From the NCBI GenBank assembly GCA_002348545.1, contig DEBM01000036.1, positions 1 through 48,209 on the forward strand: DNA of 48,209 bases, written 5' to 3'. This DNA comes from Balneolaceae bacterium UBA2956 (GTDB lineage Bacteria > Bacteroidota > Rhodothermia > Balneolales > Balneolaceae). A program made the translations under genes and the position numbers. Shown here one piece after another: positions 42,865-48,209 of the stretch (positions within the stretch are counted from its first letter, which is position 1; the number at the start of each line of letters is the position of its first letter). A model generated the notes under the pieces. It saw only the letters and a program-made list of their open reading frames with translations. It was not told the DNA's origin and did not search any database.

Positions 42865-43908
42865 ATGAAACCATTTGTACTGCAAATAGTATTATTTTTT
42901 GCCTCTTTTTTATTGGTGTTTAGCCCTAGAAATTATCTTTTACATTCCAATGGATTCCTCGATAGGTCATTTTCTCCTCAAGATGATATTTCATTGTACT
43001 TTGATCGTGCACTACCAATGGATAGTGTTTTTAACGTGTTAGTAAAAGAAGGGTTATACATAAACTCAGACGTTTTTGAATGGGCAAGACGACTATCAGG
43101 TTGGAAATCAGTACCAAGAGGTCATTATTTAGTAACTAAGAGCAGTTCTTTGGATCAATTGCTAGAAAAACTAGGAAGGGGTTTGCAAGATCCAATTTCA
43201 TTGACAATACTTCCTGGGAAGAGTATTGAATCAATAATTGACCAACTCGATCAACAAAGTTTATATAATGAGAATGATTTCCTCGAAGTCCTAAAAGATG
43301 ATACGTGGCTATCGAAAATTAACTCAGATACAACTCGAGTACTTGGACAATTATATCCAGAAACCTACAGTGTTTATTGGACCGATAAACCTAAGACTAT
43401 CATAAGTCGATTAATAGACGAAAATACTAAAGCCTTATCAAGATTTATAGACGGAGATCCATACACATCATCCCGATGGGAAGAAATTATCATCATGGCT
43501 TCAATCATAGAATGGGAATACAGATTTGAGGAGGAAAAAAAACGTATAGGAGGACTATATTGGAATCGTTTAAATAGTAATATGAGATTACAAGCGGATC
43601 CAACAGTAAATTTTGCTTTGGGCCAGCGCAGAAGGTTACTGTATAAAGACTATAGTTTTGAGCACCCATACAATACCTATCAAATTAATGGTTTACCACC
43701 TGGCCCTATAACCAATCCTTCTTACAGCAGTTTAGAGGCTGCTGCATGCCCAGAACGTCACGAGTATTTGTATATGGTAGCTAGTCCTAAAGGCACACAC
43801 ACATTTAGTACTAGTTATGAAGACCATCTAAAGGCTAGCAAAATATGGAGAGATTGGATACAAGAGCAGTACCGAATCAAAAGGGATCGTGAACAATCAT
43901 CCTTCTAA
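42865..43908 (+). CDS. mltG: Endolytic transglycosylase MltG
   Basis: Inner-membrane lytic transglycosylase that cuts nascent peptidoglycan strands and sets glycan length. It is 347 aa with one N-terminal membrane helix (~5-25), a LysM-like region (~45-110) and the catalytic YceG domain. Catalytic Glu216 is in MASIIEWEYR, followed by YWNRLNSNMRLQADPTVNFALG and YNTYQINGLPPGPITNPS, all hallmark. It ends 5 bases from a convergent gene for a periplasmic-binding-fold protein. Confidence 0.95.
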   Translation: MKPFVLQIVLFFASFLLVFSPRNYLLHSNGFLDRSFSPQDDISLYFDRALPMDSVFNVLVKEGLYINSDVFEWARRLSGWKSVPRGHYLVTKSSSLDQLLEKLGRGLQDPISLTILPGKSIESIIDQLDQQSLYNENDFLEVLKDDTWLSKINSDTTRVLGQLYPETYSVYWTDKPKTIISRLIDENTKALSRFIDGDPYTSSRWEEIIIMASIIEWEYRFEEEKKRIGGLYWNRLNSNMRLQADPTVNFALGQRRRLLYKDYSFEHPYNTYQINGLPPGPITNPSYSSLEAAACPERHEYLYMVASPKGTHTFSTSYEDHLKASKIWRDWIQEQYRIKRDREQSSF

Positions 43909-43913
43909 ACGAC

Positions 43914-45737
43914 TCAATTTTGTTCATTGGTAGTTTTATAAGAAGGGATATGCTGAATAAATACGGAAGAATTAACGTGAGTGTTATGGAAATCTATAGT
44001 AAATGCATGTCCTTTGTAAGGCGAGGATTTTTTAATTCTATTTTTTAAGGCTTTAGGATTTTTAGCTGAGTATAATTCGCGCATGACATAATATGCTACA
44101 TCGAACCCTATATAACTAAAGTTAGTAGGATATTCACCATAGCGTTCTTTGTATGAAGAGGCAAATAATTGAGTCTTACTTTGAGTAGTGTCGACAGCAA
44201 AGCCTCTACTAAAATAAATATCGGTTTCTGGTAGTCTAGAGGTATTAATATTCACACCACCCCATTCTTCTGATCCTAGGATGTCAATGGTACTTCGCAT
44301 AGCTTCTAGGTCTGTAAGAAGTGATTCTATTAATGTTTGAGCAATCGTTCCCGTAAATGGGGCATAAACCGCATCAATGATAGTTACACTATCTAATGTA
44401 TCGGTGGTGAAAAATTGGGTGAAATCTGTTATTCCATAGCCTCGCTCCTCAAGGTTTTCGACAAAATTATAGGCTACAAAAGCTCCTAGTCGCTCAGATT
44501 CTCTGAGAAAAAAGTGAGCCGCTGTTTCCCCTAAACTACCTTTTTCGGCTATGATGCCGAGAGTATCGTAGCCAAGATTTTCTACAGCATACCTAGCCAA
44601 GTTTGCCCCTTGAGAACTAAAACTAGGGTTAACTTGGAACATGTAATTATTATGAAGATCTAAACTATCGGCATTGGCTAGAGGTAAAAATAGTGGAGTA
44701 TCATATTGTTCAGCAAGTGGAGCATATGATTGGGCTTCATTAGAATATAGGGGTCCAATTATTGCACTGACTCGATCAGAAATAACCAGGGACGAAAATT
44801 GAGTATGTGCAAAATGAATAGAGCTTGATTTTTGGATACTTAGTTCACTATTTGTAGTTGTGGTATCACTGGTAGATCTATAAATAAGAAAAAATTTTGC
44901 ATCTGGGGTGTTGGCATTGAATTCTTCTGCTGCAAATGACATACCTTTATATAAATCCTGAACTACAGTGTATCTAGGATCATCTAACGAATACATGGGA
45001 AGTAATATCCCCAACCGGTAATGAAAACCATCAGGCGCACTATGCTGCTTCAATGGATTATACCTATTTCGGTATTGAACAGGTAGGGATAATTGCTGTT
45101 TAACTTTACTTAAGGTTAAATTATTACTCTCGCCTGACTTTTCAGCCAAATGTTCTATATCCGATAATAATGAATTAGCAAGCTCATAAGGAATAGTGTA
45201 TATAAGCTCTTCCAAAATACTAGCTTTAAGCTGAACAGGGTAATTATCAGTAAGTATTTGTACTAAATCAGCTGGACTTAAGTACCCTAATATATCTCCG
45301 ACGAATGTAGCTGCTCTATTTTTTTGATCCACTGTTGAACTAGAATGAATAGATAGGGCATATGATTGCTCTAATGCGGTAGAATAATTTTTTAAATAGA
45401 AAGATATTTTAGCTATTGCTAAACCTGCTTCGATATTCCACCAAATAGACTCTTCTGAATTAAAAATATTGATCAAGCTTGAAAAGTAAATTAAAGCTTG
45501 GTTATAATCTCCTAAACGTAAATAACTACTAGCGAGATAATAATATTCAGCTTCAAAAGTAGGAGTGGAGTATTGTTGTATAATAATACTATCTAAGCCT
45601 TGCTCATATAAGGATAGAAGTTCCTGATACTGTACTTGCTGTGGTAGAGTTTGGGCTAAAACTATGTTCTCGGACGAAACCGTTGCATAAGCTGACATGA
45701 ACAATGATATTTGTAAATAAATAACCGATTTTGTCAT
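43914..45737 (-). CDS. Exported TPR plus periplasmic-binding-protein (type 1) fold, LpoA-like
   Basis: A 607-aa protein with an N-terminal signal (ISLFMSAYATVSSENIVLAQ). Residues ~35-210 look like helical repeats (YYLASSYLRLGDYNQALIYF is a TPR). The rest (~230-600) has a Leu/Ile/Val-binding-type fold: LGILLPMYSLDDPRYTVVQDLYKG, VSAIIGPLYSNEAQSYAPLAEQ and LFLPLANADS. Together these resemble LpoA (the activator of penicillin-binding protein 1A) or an ABC substrate-binding protein. I favour LpoA-like because of the TPR half and the neighbouring mltG, but no transporter genes or PBP gene are here to decide it. Confidence 0.72.
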   Translation of the reverse strand: MTKSVIYLQISLFMSAYATVSSENIVLAQTLPQQVQYQELLSLYEQGLDSIIIQQYSTPTFEAEYYYLASSYLRLGDYNQALIYFSSLINIFNSEESIWWNIEAGLAIAKISFYLKNYSTALEQSYALSIHSSSTVDQKNRAATFVGDILGYLSPADLVQILTDNYPVQLKASILEELIYTIPYELANSLLSDIEHLAEKSGESNNLTLSKVKQQLSLPVQYRNRYNPLKQHSAPDGFHYRLGILLPMYSLDDPRYTVVQDLYKGMSFAAEEFNANTPDAKFFLIYRSTSDTTTTNSELSIQKSSSIHFAHTQFSSLVISDRVSAIIGPLYSNEAQSYAPLAEQYDTPLFLPLANADSLDLHNNYMFQVNPSFSSQGANLARYAVENLGYDTLGIIAEKGSLGETAAHFFLRESERLGAFVAYNFVENLEERGYGITDFTQFFTTDTLDSVTIIDAVYAPFTGTIAQTLIESLLTDLEAMRSTIDILGSEEWGGVNINTSRLPETDIYFSRGFAVDTTQSKTQLFASSYKERYGEYPTNFSYIGFDVAYYVMRELYSAKNPKALKNRIKKSSPYKGHAFTIDFHNTHVNSSVFIQHIPSYKTTNEQN

Positions 45738-45753
45738 AGTTAAACCCTATCCT

Positions 45754-47301
45754 TTATTCCCATTCAATAGTAGCAGGTGGTTTTGAACTTATATCGTAAA
45801 CCACACGGTTAACACCGTTTACCTCATTTATTATACGATTAGATACATCTCCTAAGAACTCATAGGGAAGAAGAGCCCAATCTGCTGTCATACCATCAGT
45901 TGAAGTTACCGCTCGTAGAGCAATTGTATATTCATAAGTTCTTTCATCACCCATAACACCCACACTTTGCACAGGTAAAAGTACTGCTAAGGCCTGCCAG
46001 ATTTTATTATATAGGCCAGATTCACGAAGAGAGTGAATGAATATGGCGTCTGATTCTCTCAATATGCGTAATTTTTCACGACTAAGTTCTCCAAGAACTC
46101 GAATACCTAAGCCAGGTCCAGGAAATGGATGTCTATCGATAAAAAGACTGGGTATACCTAACGCTCGACCCACAATTCGGACTTCATCTTTGAATAACTC
46201 CCGTACAGGTTCAATGAGTTTGAGCCTCATTTTATCCGGTAAGCCGCCGACATTATGATGTGATTTTATAGTTGCTGATGGACCTTTAAATGAGACACTT
46301 TCTATAACATCTGGGTATAGAGTGCCTTGAGCTAAATACTTAAATGAATCTATGTTTTTCACTTCCTTGTCAAATACATCAATAAAGGTTTTACCAATAA
46401 TCTTTCGTTTTTTTTCTGGATCAGAAATACCTGTTAAACGATCTATGAATAATTCAGACGCATCTATTCCTTTCACAGGTAAATGTAACTCTTCTTCATA
46501 AAGTCGCAGGACATCACTGAATTCATTCTTTCGTAATAATCCATTATTCACAAAAACACATAATAATTGCTCACCTAGTGCCTTGTTCAGTAGGGTAGCA
46601 ACAACGGTAGAATCTACACCACCAGACAATGCGCAAAGTACTTTATCATTACCCACTTTAGCTTGTATTGCTTCGGTTTGTTCGTCGATGAATGAAGAGG
46701 CAGTCCAGTCACCAACTAGACCACAAATATCTAGTGCGAAATTAGAAAGTAATCGTGTTCCAAATTCAGTGTGTACTACCTCTGGGTGAAACTGCACTCC
46801 AAAAATTGGTTTATGAAGATGCTTAATAGCAGCAACATGAGTATTTTTGGTGTGTCCTATGATGACAAAATTTGAATCTAAGTCTTCAATTTGATCACCA
46901 TGTGACATCCATACTACTGATTTTTGCGGGATTTCTTTAAGCAGGTCACTTCCATTGTCAATTAATAAATGAGCCCTTCCATATTCTCTTTTTTGTGCCC
47001 TTTCAACAGAGCCAGGTTTTAAGTTATGTGACAATAGTTGAAGGCCATAACAAATACCTAAAATTGGTGATTTAAATTCGAAAATTTCGGGTTGAAGAGG
47101 TGGTGCTCCATCATCATTAACACTCATTGGACCACCAGATAGTATAATTCCTGAAGGTTGAGGGGTGCTGACTTGAGCTAAATTTACATTATATGGATGA
47201 ATCTCGCAGTAGATATTGAGTTCTCTAAGACGCCTTGCTATCAGCTGGGTAAATTGAGAACCATAGTCTAATATTAGAATCCATTCGTTATGACGACTCA
47301 T
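45754..47301 (-). CDS. guaA: GMP synthase (glutamine-hydrolysing)
   Basis: Converts XMP to GMP using glutamine and ATP. It is 515 aa. The N-terminal amidotransferase has Cys84 (GICYGLQLL), His172 and Glu174 (GVQFHPEV). The ATP pyrophosphatase loop is ALSGGVDSTVV (224-234). The C-terminal dimerisation domain ends with ISSKPPATIEWE, the invariant terminus. It starts 5 bases after gcvH and is followed by the LpoA-like gene after 16 bases. Confidence 0.97.
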   Translation of the reverse strand: MSRHNEWILILDYGSQFTQLIARRLRELNIYCEIHPYNVNLAQVSTPQPSGIILSGGPMSVNDDGAPPLQPEIFEFKSPILGICYGLQLLSHNLKPGSVERAQKREYGRAHLLIDNGSDLLKEIPQKSVVWMSHGDQIEDLDSNFVIIGHTKNTHVAAIKHLHKPIFGVQFHPEVVHTEFGTRLLSNFALDICGLVGDWTASSFIDEQTEAIQAKVGNDKVLCALSGGVDSTVVATLLNKALGEQLLCVFVNNGLLRKNEFSDVLRLYEEELHLPVKGIDASELFIDRLTGISDPEKKRKIIGKTFIDVFDKEVKNIDSFKYLAQGTLYPDVIESVSFKGPSATIKSHHNVGGLPDKMRLKLIEPVRELFKDEVRIVGRALGIPSLFIDRHPFPGPGLGIRVLGELSREKLRILRESDAIFIHSLRESGLYNKIWQALAVLLPVQSVGVMGDERTYEYTIALRAVTSTDGMTADWALLPYEFLGDVSNRIINEVNGVNRVVYDISSKPPATIEWE

Positions 47302-47306
47302 ACTAT

Positions 47307-47684
47307 TTAAATAAGTGCTTGATAGGCTTTGGAATCTAACAGTTCGGATTGTTGATCGGGATTCGAAATAGTAATTTTGATCATCCAGCCTTGCCCATAG
47401 GGATCATCATTAACTAATTCAGGTTCATCTTCAAGAGCTTCATTAATTTCTATAATTTCTCCATCTAATGGAGCATAAAGGTCTGATACAGTTTTTACCG
47501 CCTCTACGGTACCAAAAGTTTCTTCTTTTTCGCATAAATCCCCAATTTCATTTAATTCAACGAAAACAATATCTCCTAATTCTCCTTGGGCAAAATCAGT
47601 TATTCCAATAGTAGCAGTACCATTATCATGAATATTAATCCATTCATGATCTTTAGTGTAAAACAGATGTTTTGGTGTATTCAT
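47307..47684 (-). CDS. gcvH: Glycine cleavage system H protein
   Basis: Lipoylated carrier of the glycine cleavage complex. It is 125 aa. The lipoyl lysine is Lys64 in GTVEAVKTVSDLYAP; YTKDHEWI and GITDFAQGELGDIVFVELNEIG are the hallmark N-terminal segments. No other gcv gene is in the window. It follows accC by 15 bases and precedes guaA by 5, so the carrier is expressed with unrelated housekeeping genes. Confidence 0.96.
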   Translation of the reverse strand: MNTPKHLFYTKDHEWINIHDNGTATIGITDFAQGELGDIVFVELNEIGDLCEKEETFGTVEAVKTVSDLYAPLDGEIIEINEALEDEPELVNDDPYGQGWMIKITISNPDQQSELLDSKAYQALI

Positions 47685-47699
47685 AGATGTGCAAATTAT

Positions 47700-48209
47700 T
47701 TAAAAATTCAGCTTTTCTTCTGATTTGTAGGTAAATGAAGTTTCAAGATATTTGGTACTAACAGAGCCTTGATTAAAGCTTGGGTCAGCCATCAATTGAA
47801 TGTGATAAGGAATAGTCGTTTTGATACCCTCTATAATAAACTCTTGTAGTGCTCTACGCATTTTAATAATTGCTTCAGGTCTAGTTTTAGCAGTAACAAT
47901 TAGTTTAGCTATCATTGAGTCATAATTAGGAGGAATCCGATAACCTGAATAGACATGTGTATCTAGCCGAATACCTTGACCACCAGGAGGATGGAATACC
48001 GTAATTTCACCTGCAGAAGGTCGAAAATTAAACTCAGGATCTTCTGCATTAATTCTGCATTCAATAGAATGTCCTGTTAAATTAACCTGATAATCTGCGA
48101 TAGACATTCCAGCGGCAACTTTAATTTGTTCTTCAATAAGGTCAAATCCCGTAATTTGTTCTGTAACTGGATGTTCAACCTGTATTCTTGTATTCATTTC
48201 CATAAAATA
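47700..48209 (-). CDS. accC: Biotin carboxylase subunit AccC, C-terminal part (cut by window edge)
   Basis: The biotin carboxylase subunit of acetyl-CoA carboxylase carboxylates biotin on BCCP with ATP and bicarbonate. The frame is open to the right edge, and the ATG at 48203 is internal: MEMNTRIQVEHPVTEQ is a mid-protein active-site motif (Glu, Asn, Arg, His contact the substrates). About 168 C-terminal residues are visible, including ECRINAEDP and the C-terminal lobe. About 280 residues lie outside. An accB gene, if present, would be upstream beyond the edge. Confidence 0.95.
   Translation of the reverse strand, partial: YFMEMNTRIQVEHPVTEQITGFDLIEEQIKVAAGMSIADYQVNLTGHSIECRINAEDPEFNFRPSAGEITVFHPPGGQGIRLDTHVYSGYRIPPNYDSMIAKLIVTAKTRPEAIIKMRRALQEFIIEGIKTTIPYHIQLMADPSFNQGSVSTKYLETSFTYKSEEKLNF

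Noticed and set aside
1..48209. CRISPR array, tRNA, rRNA, IS element or prophage
   Set aside because: No spaced direct repeats, tRNA-like folds, transposase or phage motifs were found on reading both strands.

Overview
The window looks like chromosomal DNA from an AT-rich member of the Bacteroidota/Balneolota (FCB) lineage. No rRNA or other phylogenetic marker is present, so the placement rests on gene content: BshC (bacillithiol), DUF4837, a DUF2723 membrane protein, DUF5777, PorV-like barrels, a type IX-like C-terminal sorting domain, the short PssA/Psd pair, and a YbeY whose third zinc ligand is Asp, as I remember from Bacteroidota. Most starts lack a Shine-Dalgarno sequence, which also fits that phylum. 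The low-GC, marine-like gene set makes a Balneolales-type organism my best guess, but this is an inference.

Layout. 1-4.6 kb (+): the end of metH, then metF, a bifunctional-nuclease protein, bshC and 5-formyl-THF cyclo-ligase, a one-carbon/thiol group. 4.6-6.7 kb (+): a PspC-domain protein, tmk and an SRPBCC protein, closed by a clear intrinsic terminator. 6.7-12.3 kb (+): aroE-pgeF-dxr-rseP-psd-pssA, a chain in which most genes overlap, for shikimate, isoprenoid, envelope protease and phosphatidylethanolamine synthesis. 12.2-22.0 kb (-): one tightly packed eight-gene transcription unit encoding an exported lipoprotein-like Ig protein, a beta-propeller with a type IX-like tail, two related outer-membrane barrels, two glycosyltransferases, a Wzx-like flippase and a NodB-like deacetylase. 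This is the most accessory-looking part and the best candidate for an undescribed surface system.

22.0-22.36 kb is a divergent control region. It holds a possible promoter, two short inverted repeats and a strong terminator hairpin 59 bases before trpE, the architecture of an attenuator. 22.36-30.24 kb (+): a complete trp operon, trpE-trpS-trpG-trpD-trpC-trpF-trpB-trpA, with tryptophanyl-tRNA synthetase inserted between the two anthranilate synthase subunits. 30.3-36.3 kb: a DUF4837 lipoprotein (+), then on the minus strand a SpoU methyltransferase, a decayed DUF445-like gene fragment, ybeY, an unknown conserved-looking protein and a large DUF2723 protein.

36.4-42.1 kb: an NSS-family transporter (+). 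Facing it on the minus strand is a run of cytochrome c lipoprotein, YceI protein, DUF5777 barrel, PagL-like lipid A deacylase, cyclophilin and a voltage-gated K+ channel with a zinc-ribbon tail. 42.2-43.9 kb (+): an HD-domain protein and mltG. 43.9-48.2 kb (-): a TPR/periplasmic-binding-fold protein, guaA, gcvH and the 3' part of accC, cut by the right edge.

The housekeeping parts are ordinary. No CRISPR array, tRNA, rRNA, transposase or phage gene was recognised. All family assignments come from reading motifs by eye; no search was run.
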